A stretch of 36,478 bases of DNA from Candidatus Thorarchaeota archaeon (GCA_016839445.1 JAEOUG010000096.1:1-36478); one strand, 5' to 3'. Counted from the stretch's first letter, positions 16,204 through 24,794 are shown. Notes: a model not told the origin generated them from the sequence alone. Program-made: numbers and translations.

Positions 16204-17004
16204 ATGGAACTGAAGAAACATGACAGTCAACTAGCTGAGCGGATGAAGCTCCTTGACAACTCCGCAGACAAGTACCTTGCCAGAGAACTGATAGAACTCT
16301 ACGAGGACAAGTGTAAGGAATGCCAAGAGGATCGGCTCAGATGTGCCACACGTCCCGACTGCAAGGACCGCAACTTCCTGAATGCCTTGATTGAGATAGG
16401 TGTTCAGGCCGAAGACCTTCCTAGCTTCTGCTACAGCCAATATCTTGACCAAATCCGACGCTACGTGTTGGAGAAGAGGGGCAGAGGACTGAACGATCGG
16501 AGGCTTCCGATTAAGGATCTCCTGTCTACTCTTGATGTGAGTTCTATTCGACATTTCAGCACGAGATTTCGCAAGGAATGGCCGAAATTCACAAGAGCGG
16601 CAGCTGGAGATATCGTCCTGTTTGCAGGTAACGACCTGCTATTCAGATTCGACTTCTCACGAGGTGTTGTGACCATAAATCCGGTCCACAACGAGATCAC
16701 CGATCTTGAGGAATTCAAGCTGTACGTCAAGCTCTTCTCCGAGCACTATGAGCTAGCTTCGAAGGTCAAGGACCTTACACTGAACTGGTGGCTTCTCTCC
16801 ATAGAAGTGACTGGAGTGGATGCTACTGAAATGAGGTCCCTGGCGAAGAGCAGCACCGCAAAGAGCTTTGAGTCTGTATATTCTGTTGTTGAAGATGACA
16901 AGATGAAGATACAGGTTGAAGTCATGTCAGAGGGTGGCAATGACCCTCTTGAGACCGGCGAACTGCGCGATTTGTTCGAGAGAATCGTGAAGATGGCAAG
17001 CTAG
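16204..17004 (+). CDS. Cys-containing protein of unknown function
   Basis: A 266-residue soluble protein. The N-terminal third has a compact cysteine group, CKECQEDRLRCATRPDC, plus a later cysteine in LPSFCYSQYL, which could bind zinc or an Fe-S cluster. The rest is mixed alpha/beta, including GDIVLFAGNDLLFRFDFSRG and LTLNWWLLSIEVTG. The start has AGGTGG at 6 bases. It ends just before the giant TrmB-like coiled-coil gene and is probably co-transcribed, so it may be that protein's partner. I recognise no family. Confidence 0.65.
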   Translation: MELKKHDSQLAERMKLLDNSADKYLARELIELYEDKCKECQEDRLRCATRPDCKDRNFLNALIEIGVQAEDLPSFCYSQYLDQIRRYVLEKRGRGLNDRRLPIKDLLSTLDVSSIRHFSTRFRKEWPKFTRAAAGDIVLFAGNDLLFRFDFSRGVVTINPVHNEITDLEEFKLYVKLFSEHYELASKVKDLTLNWWLLSIEVTGVDATEMRSLAKSSTAKSFESVYSVVEDDKMKIQVEVMSEGGNDPLETGELRDLFERIVKMAS

Positions 17005-17057
17005 CATGCTTGCTCCTCTCCGCGAGCCGCAATCATATCCATTGGTGGGATGAAGAA

Positions 17058-20000
17058 GTGAGTGATGAAGCAGTGACAGAAAGCATGTCCATACTAAGGG
17101 ACACTCTGGGAGTAACCGAAGTTGAAACTCGTGTTCTACTTCCGATATTCCTTGGTGGGAACATGACCGCCGGAGGGATTTCGCTCCTATCCGGAGAAAA
17201 GATGACCTCGGTCAAGAGGGCGCTGAGCCGTCTTCAGACCAAGGGCCTAATCATAGAGATCGAGGGACGCGTTCCCGTCTACCAAGCTCTTCCACCCGGT
17301 CTTTCTCTTGGCGAGCTTCTTTCGGAGAAGCTTGAGGACATTGACCGTGTGATGAAGGAAGCCGAAACCATTGTGAAGGACCGAGACGAGCAGCTAGACG
17401 CTACTCTTGAAGCTGTTATGCAAGCCCAGTCGAAGGCACTTGACCATCTACAGCAGTCTTTGGACAAGTATGAGGAGAAGGTACTGAGTCTCGTGCAGTC
17501 CCAGATTGAGGGTGTGGTCAAAACCTCCACAGGAGTCATGGACAAGATCTCCGGAGACTTGGAGAAATCCATGCATCAATTGGACAGCTCCATTGACGAT
17601 CAACTAGGCACGAAGATGAAGGAGCTGCAAGTCGAGCTTGACAAGGGTCAGACCACGCTCAGCAAAGACATGAAGAAGATTGGCAAGGACTTCGACAATT
17701 GGCTGAAGAAGGAGCGTACCACAGTACTTGCCTCTACGCAGGAATTCGAGAAGAAGTCTCGCGAGGTTGTTGTCGCTGCCCGCGATGCTGTCACTGCCGC
17801 CCTTACGGAGTCCTCAGACTCGCTCAGGTCGATTGCCACTGGGGTTTCCGAGTCACTCACTTCTATGGCTTCAACTGCATCCGACGAGGGTCTGGAAGTC
17901 CTGAACGGCGTATCCAAAGACATCACAGATTTCATCACTCACTTGGACGCCGAGCTGGCTGAATCCTACGTCAATGGACAGAAAGCGATTGATGAAGTGA
18001 TTACTCAGGCAGGTGAGATCACTGCCGAATATGGTGAGTTCGCGAGAACGAAGATTGCGGCGGCTCGCGAGATTGCTGGCTCGATTGGTGAGCTTGCGGA
18101 CTCCTGGAAGGAGGAGGTTGGGGGCTTCATGGACGTGGCATCGCAGTCCGTGACCTCCCAGTTGACACAGGTTGCGAATACAGACACGAACTACCTGGAG
18201 ATGATGAAGACCTCCTTGACATCTCACATCGACAAGGTGAACTCACAGCTTGACACCGAATATGAGGAGCTAGGGAGCCTGGCCACAACTCTGGGAAGCG
18301 ACTGCGAGACCACCCTTGGCGAGACACGGGCACTTCTGCTTGAACTGCTGCAAGGCCAAGCAGAGTCAGAAACGGAAGCATGTGACCTAGCCACGAAAGG
18401 TCTCCATGACGAGCTTGACGGTTGGGTTGCGGGCACAGTGTCTTCCATCGAGAAAACACTGAACAGCGCCGCCACGGAAATAGGTGCCATTCTTGATACA
18501 GAATCAAATGAGATGAATGAGATTGCAGATGCAATGAGCAGTCGTCTCAAATCTGCTTTCGGAACGGTGATCAAGTCCACGCAGACGAAGAACGAGGGTC
18601 TCCTTACTGCAGTCAAGACAGCAGCTAGCGAGTTTGAGTCCAGCATTGGGGAGCGACTGGCAGAGATCATTGACAATTTCTCAGGTGCCACCCAGAAGCA
18701 GGTCAAAGACTCAAAGATGCATTATGAAGGATTGCGCGACAGGCTTGACAAGCGCATGGCGAGGTCTGTGGCCAACATCACATCTCACTCTGAGAGAGTC
18801 CAGAGGGAGGTCGAGACTACAATCACTGAGCAAGTCTCGAGGATGGACCAGCACACCGAGGCCATCAAAGCCGAGTTCCACACTCACCTAGAAGACATCA
18901 CGAAGCAGTTCGTCACCTTGACCCAAGGGCTCGAAGCCACCTTCAACGGACTGGTTTCAAGCCAGACTGTCGAAGCTCGGGACCTAATCACATCCACTCA
19001 CTCTGAGTTCAAGAGTGCTCTCAGAAACGAGATGGGCAGCCTCAAGGAGGAATCCACCAAGCTCCAGCAGGAGTATGCTACCGACCTTGGAATGAAGATC
19101 GATGAGGTCACATCTTCTGTTGAAGCCGCGAAGCGTGCATTGGATGAGCTTGCTCTAGAGAAGAGGCACGAGATTGCCCTACGAATGGCCACGACACTAA
19201 GCGATCTTGACGAGGCAGTCAGAAGTACCGAGACTAGTCTGATTGAGATGGAATCGGGAACTGTCAGGTCCTTCATAGACAACTTGGCTCAGGTTTCACA
19301 GGAGTTCAATACCACTGTAACAGGTGCCCGTGAATCCATCTCTGAGAAGCTTGAAGGCGCAGGCTCTGCGGTGAAGAGCGCTCTGGAGAAGAGCTCGGAA
19401 AATGCGAAGACCGCTGCGGACTCATTCGTGGGTTCTCAGAGCGATCTCAAGCAACGGTTTTTGGCAGATACGAGCAAGAAGATGAACAGGCTTGCCACAC
19501 GCCGCGTGAAAGCCGCAGGAGAAAAGATCGAGGCCTTCAGAACGGAGCTCTCGAACCGTGAAACCGAGGGTGTGAAGGACCGGGGGAAGGCCAAGACCGA
19601 GGTTGTCAGTGCCGTGGAGAAGCGTAGATCCGAAGTCGTCAAGGCTTTCGATTCGGCTTCTGAATGGGTGGACTCCACAATGGCAAACGTTGCCACTTCA
19701 TTAGACCAGTTGGGCACCAAGCTGAAGAATGAGCTGACCCTGATAGAGAGAGGTCTTCAGAAGGCCGCTGAGGAGTCTGGAGGCTCCATACAGGAACGTG
19801 GAGAATCTGACATTGAGAGGCTGCAGGAGATCAATGTGGCCCTCCTCAAGAGCGCTGAGAACATGATAAAGGTGAAGCTCGACGAGTTTGCCGACAAGTG
19901 TGCCTCGTCACTCTCAAGAGGAAACGAAGGTCTTGTTTCCATGCCGACAAGGATCTCAGAGCAAGTTGGCGACATTCAGGAGGGCATAGATGAGAAGACC

Positions 20001-20948
20001 ACTCAGAGCTACAGCGATGTAGCTGCCGGGCTCTCTGGCAAGTTCACAGAATATGAACGGGCGGCAGAATCTGCCACAGAGGACTTCCGAAACCTCCTCG
20101 AGTCTGTCTCAATCTCGGTGACTGAGAAGCGCGACGAATCTGTTGACCTGATGGAGAAGAACATCGTAGCGGCCAACCAGCTCGCCTCGAGGAAGTTCGA
20201 AGCAATTGGACTTGAGTTCAAGACGAAGCTCAGTAGTGAAACAGCAGCGCTTCTCGGAAGCACACAGTCCAACATCGCAACCAAGAGCCTTCGTATCACA
20301 GAGGCCGTCACTGATGCCACTAATCGGACAAACGAAGACACGTCTGCGCTATCACAGTCACGAATCGAGGCACTGACATCCTTTGGTGAAAAATCCGAAA
20401 AGGCCGTGCGCAAGTGGTCGGTTGATCAGAAGAAGCAGACTGCGAAGCTCTCGGATGGAATCGTGTCGACTCTGAGTGAGGTGAAGAATACAACCAAGAG
20501 TGCTGCAGATTCGGTCTCGGCCATTCACAGACTCAGCAAGACTCTACTCAAGGCTCCGCCGAAGCGGACTTGGTATCTATCTGGCCTAGAAGAGGCATGT
20601 GCGCATGTTCTCGACATGGTCGGCAGAGCAGAGGAGTCGATAGTGGTTTCGGTACCGAACATGGAGTGCTTGGACCTCAAGCAGCTAGGAAAGGCTAAGG
20701 ATGTCCCAAGAAGGATTCTCATCTTGCCTGATACCGATGAGGCGCAGGAGACTGAGGGTGTGGATGGCTGGCGTGTCTGGCGGACCAAGACCCCTATGCT
20801 TCTTGCAGTCTTAGACGACAAGGAATTGCTCATCGGTGGCTCAAGTGAGGGAGAGAGCCCAATGGTGATTGTGTCAGAAGAGGACTCATACCTCCGTCTT
20901 TACCACGACATCCTTGGACCCCGACTGGTCGCAGGTCGCATCCGCTGA
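17058..20948 (+). CDS. Giant coiled-coil protein with TrmB-type wHTH and PLD-like ends
   Basis: About 1,296 residues. The N-terminus is a TrmB-type winged helix (LGVTEVETRVLLPIFLGG, then KRALSRLQTKGLIIEIEGR and VPVYQALPPGLSLGELL). The final 130 residues resemble the TrmB PLD-like effector domain (RTWYLSGLEEACAHVLDMV; ESIVVSVPNMECLDL; LLAVLDDKELLIGG). Between them lie about 1,080 residues of almost uninterrupted helical, Ser/Glu/Lys/Thr-rich coiled coil with very few prolines and no membrane helix. Normal TrmB proteins are 250-350 residues with a short coiled-coil linker. The ORF track start (17010) is a TTG without a ribosome site; the GTG at 17058 has GGTGGGAT upstream and precedes the wHTH, so I prefer it. 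The function is unknown: a DNA-bound rod or sensor is inferred. Confidence 0.8.
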   Translation: MSDEAVTESMSILRDTLGVTEVETRVLLPIFLGGNMTAGGISLLSGEKMTSVKRALSRLQTKGLIIEIEGRVPVYQALPPGLSLGELLSEKLEDIDRVMKEAETIVKDRDEQLDATLEAVMQAQSKALDHLQQSLDKYEEKVLSLVQSQIEGVVKTSTGVMDKISGDLEKSMHQLDSSIDDQLGTKMKELQVELDKGQTTLSKDMKKIGKDFDNWLKKERTTVLASTQEFEKKSREVVVAARDAVTAALTESSDSLRSIATGVSESLTSMASTASDEGLEVLNGVSKDITDFITHLDAELAESYVNGQKAIDEVITQAGEITAEYGEFARTKIAAAREIAGSIGELADSWKEEVGGFMDVASQSVTSQLTQVANTDTNYLEMMKTSLTSHIDKVNSQLDTEYEELGSLATTLGSDCETTLGETRALLLELLQGQAESETEACDLATKGLHDELDGWVAGTVSSIEKTLNSAATEIGAILDTESNEMNEIADAMSSRLKSAFGTVIKSTQTKNEGLLTAVKTAASEFESSIGERLAEIIDNFSGATQKQVKDSKMHYEGLRDRLDKRMARSVANITSHSERVQREVETTITEQVSRMDQHTEAIKAEFHTHLEDITKQFVTLTQGLEATFNGLVSSQTVEARDLITSTHSEFKSALRNEMGSLKEESTKLQQEYATDLGMKIDEVTSSVEAAKRALDELALEKRHEIALRMATTLSDLDEAVRSTETSLIEMESGTVRSFIDNLAQVSQEFNTTVTGARESISEKLEGAGSAVKSALEKSSENAKTAADSFVGSQSDLKQRFLADTSKKMNRLATRRVKAAGEKIEAFRTELSNRETEGVKDRGKAKTEVVSAVEKRRSEVVKAFDSASEWVDSTMANVATSLDQLGTKLKNELTLIERGLQKAAEESGGSIQERGESDIERLQEINVALLKSAENMIKVKLDEFADKCASSLSRGNEGLVSMPTRISEQVGDIQEGIDEKTTQSYSDVAAGLSGKFTEYERAAESATEDFRNLLESVSISVTEKRDESVDLMEKNIVAANQLASRKFEAIGLEFKTKLSSETAALLGSTQSNIATKSLRITEAVTDATNRTNEDTSALSQSRIEALTSFGEKSEKAVRKWSVDQKKQTAKLSDGIVSTLSEVKNTTKSAADSVSAIHRLSKTLLKAPPKRTWYLSGLEEACAHVLDMVGRAEESIVVSVPNMECLDLKQLGKAKDVPRRILILPDTDEAQETEGVDGWRVWRTKTPMLLAVLDDKELLIGGSSEGESPMVIVSEEDSYLRLYHDILGPRLVAGRIR

Positions 20949-20951
20949 GAG

Positions 20952-21413
20952 TCAGAGGTTCGACGAGTAGATGATGGCATCTTCGGCACCGTAGAACCCC
21001 ACTACGCGCCCTGATGCCGCAAACCCTGCTCGCTCGTAGAGGTGCCTCGCGATAGAGTTGCTCTCTCTGACTTCCAGTGTAGCATGTGTACGCCCTCTCT
21101 TCCTCATTTGCACAAGGACCTCCTCCAGGATGAGCCTGCCAAACCCTTGGCTTCTGTGCTCTCCCGCCACGGCGAGATTGATCAAGTGGCCCTCTCCTCC
21201 TTTCTGTTCCCAGACTGCGTACCCAACAATCTCCTGTCGGTGAGTGAGCACCATCATCTCAATCAGCGACCCAGTTGTTGAAAGCGCTCTTCCAGATTGT
21301 CTTGCCAGAATGCGGAACATCTCAGGGTCCCAAGGATCAGGGAAAGATGACTCCTCTATCTCGGCGATTCGCTCAACATCAGTCTCCAGGACTGGTCTCA
21401 GGTTTCCCTCCAA
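20952..21413 (-). CDS. rimI: RimI-type N-acetyltransferase
   Basis: A GNAT-fold acetyltransferase of 153 residues. The N-terminal IAEIEESSFPDPWDPEMF and the C-terminal LEVRESNSIARHLYERAGFA are the RimI/Ard1 signatures, and the acetyl-CoA loop is seen in EHRSQGFGRLIL. In archaea this enzyme acetylates protein N-termini broadly. The frame opens at a TTG (21413). The natural homology begins at LRPVLETDVER a few codons later, so the exact start is uncertain. It lies 11 bases after the zinc-ribbon membrane-protein gene and forms an operon with it and the MIP18-like gene. Confidence 0.9.
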   Translation of the reverse strand: MEGNLRPVLETDVERIAEIEESSFPDPWDPEMFRILARQSGRALSTTGSLIEMMVLTHRQEIVGYAVWEQKGGEGHLINLAVAGEHRSQGFGRLILEEVLVQMRKRGRTHATLEVRESNSIARHLYERAGFAASGRVVGFYGAEDAIIYSSNL

Positions 21414-21424
21414 TGTTCATCGTC

Positions 21425-21790
21425 TCATCGACTGTAGTTGTCATTGCGATTGGCGACCGGTGCGCCACAATATGCACAGAACTCCGCTCTCTCAGGAATC
21501 GGTTCACCACACACTGAGCAGATATCAGTGGATCTGATGTATCTGGGCAGTTCTCCTGTGACATCTCTGGACATCTCTGGCTGAATCACACAGAATCTTA
21601 GCGACACGACCAAAATGACAAGTGTTAGAAGAATTGAAACAACTGCTGCAGTTCCTCCTGTTCCCAGAAAGACGAAGGGAAACACAAAGAAGATGCCTCC
21701 ACCCTCGCCGCCTGAGATCATGGCAAGCAATACTACGCCAATCATTACGAAAGCAAAGCCTGCAGCGATGACATACTCGGACCGATTCAA
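21425..21790 (-). CDS. Two-helix membrane protein with C-terminal zinc ribbon
   Basis: A 121-residue protein. Two transmembrane helices lie at about residues 8-25 and 47-68 (VIAAGFAFVMIGVVLLAMI; AAVVSILLTLVILVVSL). A zinc ribbon follows at about 88-111 (CSVCGEPIPERAEFCAYCG). The N-terminal topology is not resolved; the ribbon is presumably cytoplasmic. It starts at a TTG with AAGGT at 8 bases. It sits between the MIP18-like and rimI genes. Function unknown. Confidence 0.75.
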   Translation of the reverse strand: MNRSEYVIAAGFAFVMIGVVLLAMISGGEGGGIFFVFPFVFLGTGGTAAVVSILLTLVILVVSLRFCVIQPEMSRDVTGELPRYIRSTDICSVCGEPIPERAEFCAYCGAPVANRNDNYSR

Positions 21791-21811
21791 TGCGCTCTAC
21801 CTTCGCTATAC

Positions 21812-22159
21812 TCAAAGCATGTTTCTTTCTTTGAGTTGCCGAACGATATTCTGGTACTTCGTGTCATCGGAAATCATATCGTTCACTTGAGCCTCTAGCT
21901 GGTGGGTGCCAGGGAGCAGCTTCACGCTCACCTCGCTATCGGGGAACACTTCCTCGAGTTTGTGTCTGATAAGGATACCAATGAGTCCGCCCATTGGACA
22001 ATAGGGTACAGTAGGTTTGAACTGCACATTGATTGTGCTGTCTGCGATTTCGATGAACTCCTCCTTGACAATCCCCATTCTCGGGTCAGTGATTGAGATC
22101 GGATGCTCTGGGTCCATCACCGGCGCCAGGGCCTGAAAAACCTCAGTCCTCGTTGTCAT
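21812..22159 (-). CDS. MIP18/DUF59 family protein (CIAO2-like)
   Basis: A MIP18-family protein, which helps deliver Fe-S clusters to target proteins. The conserved blocks match the eukaryotic CIAO2/MIP18 order: MDPEHPISITD, then VKEEFIEI, VQFKPTVPYCPMGGLIGILI with the reactive cysteine, and LLPGTHQLEAQVND. The overall length is about 115 residues. The ATG at 22159 has AGGAG at 6 bases, while the ATG at 22165 abuts the same site, so 22159 is preferred. It heads a minus-strand operon with the zinc-ribbon membrane protein and RimI. Confidence 0.88.
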   Translation of the reverse strand: MTTRTEVFQALAPVMDPEHPISITDPRMGIVKEEFIEIADSTINVQFKPTVPYCPMGGLIGILIRHKLEEVFPDSEVSVKLLPGTHQLEAQVNDMISDDTKYQNIVRQLKERNML

Positions 22160-22212
22160 TGGCATCTCCTGACGACCCCGCCTTCTGGGGGCTTAATAAT
22201 CTATGCTTGCAG

Positions 22213-22749
22213 ATGACAGAAACTCATGACACAAGACATATGAGCAGATACCCCCCCTCCACGTCTATTCCGATTAGTGGGATGGGTGTATCACCATTGT
22301 CAAAGAAACGCGCCAAGTCAAGATACCTATTCAAGATTACTGTCCTGGGCCCCGACGATGCTCTTCTGGAGTCCGTCTTGTCAAACTTCAATGACCCAGT
22401 GGTTTCGGTTGATGGGATACGCATCGGGTCCACCGATCTGGATCTTGACTCCTCTGAGGTTCATGCGGTATTCATGTCACCTCGCCATAGCGCCCTCGAC
22501 ATTCTGCTTGCCCTCACATTCAGAGGTGCGAGCGGGGCAGTCATTGTCCTGAAAGAGGCCGATCCTCAAATCGAGGCTCTCTACAGAAACGAGGTTCGAG
22601 AGAACCTTGGAGCAAACGTTCCCACACGGACCGTCGTTATTGACTCCGAGCTTGACAAGTTCAAGCAGACCGAGATTCACCACCTCTTCGATGAGGTAAT
22701 CAGTGAGATTCTTGAGCAGCGGAAGAAGGGCCAGAAGAAGAAGAAATGA
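22213..22749 (+). CDS. Ras-like fold protein with degenerate GTP-binding motifs
   Basis: About 178 residues. The order of secondary structure follows a small GTPase: strand and former P-loop FKITVLGPDDALLES, a later strand-helix FRGASGAVIVLKEADPQIEAL, strand RTVVIDSELD where NKxD would be, and a C-terminal amphipathic helix. The P-loop lacks GK[ST], and neither DxxG nor NKxD is present, so it should not bind GTP in the usual way. The tail is strongly basic (EQRKKGQKKKK). The start is uncertain: 22213 avoids the divergent MIP18 gene, but starts at 22240, 22282 or a TTG near 22297 are possible. It is likely co-transcribed with the acidic polyproline gene 53 bases downstream. Confidence 0.5.
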   Translation: MTETHDTRHMSRYPPSTSIPISGMGVSPLSKKRAKSRYLFKITVLGPDDALLESVLSNFNDPVVSVDGIRIGSTDLDLDSSEVHAVFMSPRHSALDILLALTFRGASGAVIVLKEADPQIEALYRNEVRENLGANVPTRTVVIDSELDKFKQTEIHHLFDEVISEILEQRKKGQKKKK

Positions 22750-22802
22750 ATGTAAGACAGGCGTAATCACAACGCTTTTCTCAGGTCTGCTCTCCATGCA
22801 AC

Positions 22803-23735
22803 ATGGTGTCAGTGGTGACAGAAGACGACGGCAGGTCTGACGACTACTGGATGGGCGTCAGGGACGCACTCAGAATGGTTGACTCCTTCCTGAAATGGAG
22901 ACAGAAGAACACGAGCCGAGCGAAGACCCTAGAGGACTTCATCCATGATGGTCTCATTGCAGCAGCAAAGAGGTGTGAGTCATGCCTCAGCGAGAAGCTT
23001 GGCGTGAGATTCGATTCACAGGAGCCGCCCACAGAACCCGACGAACTGCCATCCGACTTTGAATCTACTCCAACCACTCTGACAGATGCAGCTGTAGATG
23101 CCCTCTCTGAGTCGCCACCTGAAGAGGCAACATCCTATGAAGATGAAATACCCGCGGAAACCGAGATCCCAGAAGAGGGGATGACTGTCGACAGTGTGGA
23201 GAGGACCACAGATGAGCTACTGGAAGATGTCGACATTGAGGGGCCCGCAAGGGACTTCACCTCGGATTTCGAGCTTGTAGAGCCTTCACCTCTCGTGATC
23301 GACGAGTCTGAGGAGTCTGTTGAACCCGACGAGAGCGCTTGGATGACTGAGGACGAAGAGGATGATGAGCCAGAAGAAGCGCAGGCACCAGCCTCATTCA
23401 CTTGGGCCGAGTACGAGGAAGCTGTGACTCCATCGGAGGAGACCGCTGAGGAAGAGGAGGAGGAACTTGAGCAAGACGATGAACCGGATTTCCTTCCTGA
23501 AGAGCCTCCCGATGTCTGGAATCCGTATGACGAGCCATCAATCTCTGACGAGGAGCTGAGCAGGGAAACTCAGGATGAGCCGATACCTGACGCTGATACT
23601 CTCGACGATGTAGAGGCCGGCGAGGATATTGAAGAGGCTTCCGCAGCTCCCCCACCTCCACCCCCTCCTCCCGAGAGTGACGAGGACGAGGAGGAACGCA
23701 AGAGGAGGGCCCGAAGGCTATTCTTCGGTGCCTAA
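22803..23735 (+). CDS. Highly acidic disordered protein with polyproline run
   Basis: A 310-residue protein. Residues 10-70 form a helical domain (YWMGVRDALRMVDSFLKW) with a CESC pair. The next 200 residues are dominated by Glu, Asp, Pro and Ser and are probably disordered. Near the C-terminus are eight consecutive prolines (23649-23672) followed by an acidic then basic tail, ERKRRARRLFFGA. The N-terminus is compatible with a small domain that binds the gene's neighbours. It is soluble. Its partner is unknown. It overlaps the stop of the convergent E1-like gene by 4 bases. Confidence 0.72.
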   Translation: MVSVVTEDDGRSDDYWMGVRDALRMVDSFLKWRQKNTSRAKTLEDFIHDGLIAAAKRCESCLSEKLGVRFDSQEPPTEPDELPSDFESTPTTLTDAAVDALSESPPEEATSYEDEIPAETEIPEEGMTVDSVERTTDELLEDVDIEGPARDFTSDFELVEPSPLVIDESEESVEPDESAWMTEDEEDDEPEEAQAPASFTWAEYEEAVTPSEETAEEEEEELEQDDEPDFLPEEPPDVWNPYDEPSISDEELSRETQDEPIPDADTLDDVEAGEDIEEASAAPPPPPPPPESDEDEEERKRRARRLFFGA

Positions 23736-24763
23736 TCCTGGGAGTCAACTATTCTCCTGTACAACCTGATTGCGTGGTCCGGAGAGGCAACTCCCTTCAC
23801 AATGGCGTTTCCACCCTGCATCAGTGTGACTCGAGATCCATCTTCAAAGGTCACACTCAAAGCTCTCTTACCACCTCTGGCGGCTAGGCTCTTGTCCAGA
23901 TTTGTGCGTATACTGTCAAGATCTAGTTTCTCTCCTTCAGCAGGCGTTACGTTGTAGTTCTTTGAGCAGAGCAGTGTGGCTGTTATCTCTGAAGGAGAAT
24001 CTGATACGAGGGTCTGTGGTGAAGAGCATTCAGGGCAGCCCTCTGCCCTTCCTATGTCAAATACCTCAAACGAAAGCGTCGCTGTTTCGATCGCCATCAG
24101 ACGGTTCTGCAAATGTGGCGTCTTTCCAGTGGCAATCCTAAGTGCTTCATCGACCTGTACTGATGCAGCTATTGATAGAAGTGTTGGAGACACGCCTACA
24201 TTGGCGCACGTGTTCTCGGGGTTGTCCTGCGCATCTCCCATGACACAACTAAGACAACCGGTCTCACCAGGGATGAATGTACTTAGATTGGCGTAGTATT
24301 CAACAGCTCCCGCGAAGATGTACGGCACCGAAAGGGCAAGGCTGGCCTTATTCAGAGCTCTCCTCGCCTGAAACGTGTCTAGTCCATCTACGATGATGTC
24401 TGTACCTCTGAGAATGGGCGTCGCGTTTCTCTCAGTTATTGACGCACACACAGGCTCATACTCTACATTGGGATTCATGAGCTCCAAGTTCTCAGCTGCA
24501 GCCTCGGCCTTCGGCCTTCCTATGTCCCTCGTGTTATAGACGGTCTGCCTCTGGATGTTGGACAACTCAACAATGTCCCTGTCGACAATGAGAATTCTGC
24601 CAAACCCTATTGCAGCCAGCAGTCTAAGTGCTGGACTCCCGAGTCCCCCTGCGCCAACCACTGCGACAGAAGTAGCCATAATGGACTCCATATCTTCCTC
24701 GCTGATGTCTCTCAGTGCAAGCATTCTGGAGTAACGGTCTCGCAAGTCATCAGTCAGTTTCAT
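23732..24763 (-). CDS. ThiF/MoeB/E1-like adenylyltransferase
   Basis: This enzyme activates the C-terminus of a ubiquitin-like or sulfur-carrier protein by adenylation. The Rossmann ATP site is VAVVGAGGLGSPALRLLAAIG, followed by VDRDIVELSNIQRQ with the conserved arginine. Zinc ligands are in CLSC and CPEC. The conserved cysteine region is NTCANVGVSPTLL. A C-terminal 90-residue beta-rich segment (RALSVTFEDGSRVTLMQGGN) is extra and unassigned. The ORF track starts at 24985. The ATG at 24763 has AGGAG at 8 bases and gives 343 residues starting at the family N-terminus, so I chose it. No MoaD/ThiS/SAMP gene is adjacent. Confidence 0.9.
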   Translation of the reverse strand: MKLTDDLRDRYSRMLALRDISEEDMESIMATSVAVVGAGGLGSPALRLLAAIGFGRILIVDRDIVELSNIQRQTVYNTRDIGRPKAEAAAENLELMNPNVEYEPVCASITERNATPILRGTDIIVDGLDTFQARRALNKASLALSVPYIFAGAVEYYANLSTFIPGETGCLSCVMGDAQDNPENTCANVGVSPTLLSIAASVQVDEALRIATGKTPHLQNRLMAIETATLSFEVFDIGRAEGCPECSSPQTLVSDSPSEITATLLCSKNYNVTPAEGEKLDLDSIRTNLDKSLAARGGKRALSVTFEDGSRVTLMQGGNAIVKGVASPDHAIRLYRRIVDSQD

Positions 24764-24794
24764 CGCTCTAGCTCCTAGGAGATGTGGAGTTTCA

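Noticed and set aside
12862-20948. Coiled-coil proteins as SMC/Rad50-type ATPases or chemoreceptors
   Set aside because: I see no Walker A or ABC signature, and no transmembrane segment, HAMP or chemoreceptor hairpin tip.
22844-23748. Minus-strand ORFs opposite the acidic protein gene
   Set aside because: They are low-complexity mirrors (Ser, Arg, Pro runs) of the GC-rich Glu/Asp/Pro codons on the plus strand.
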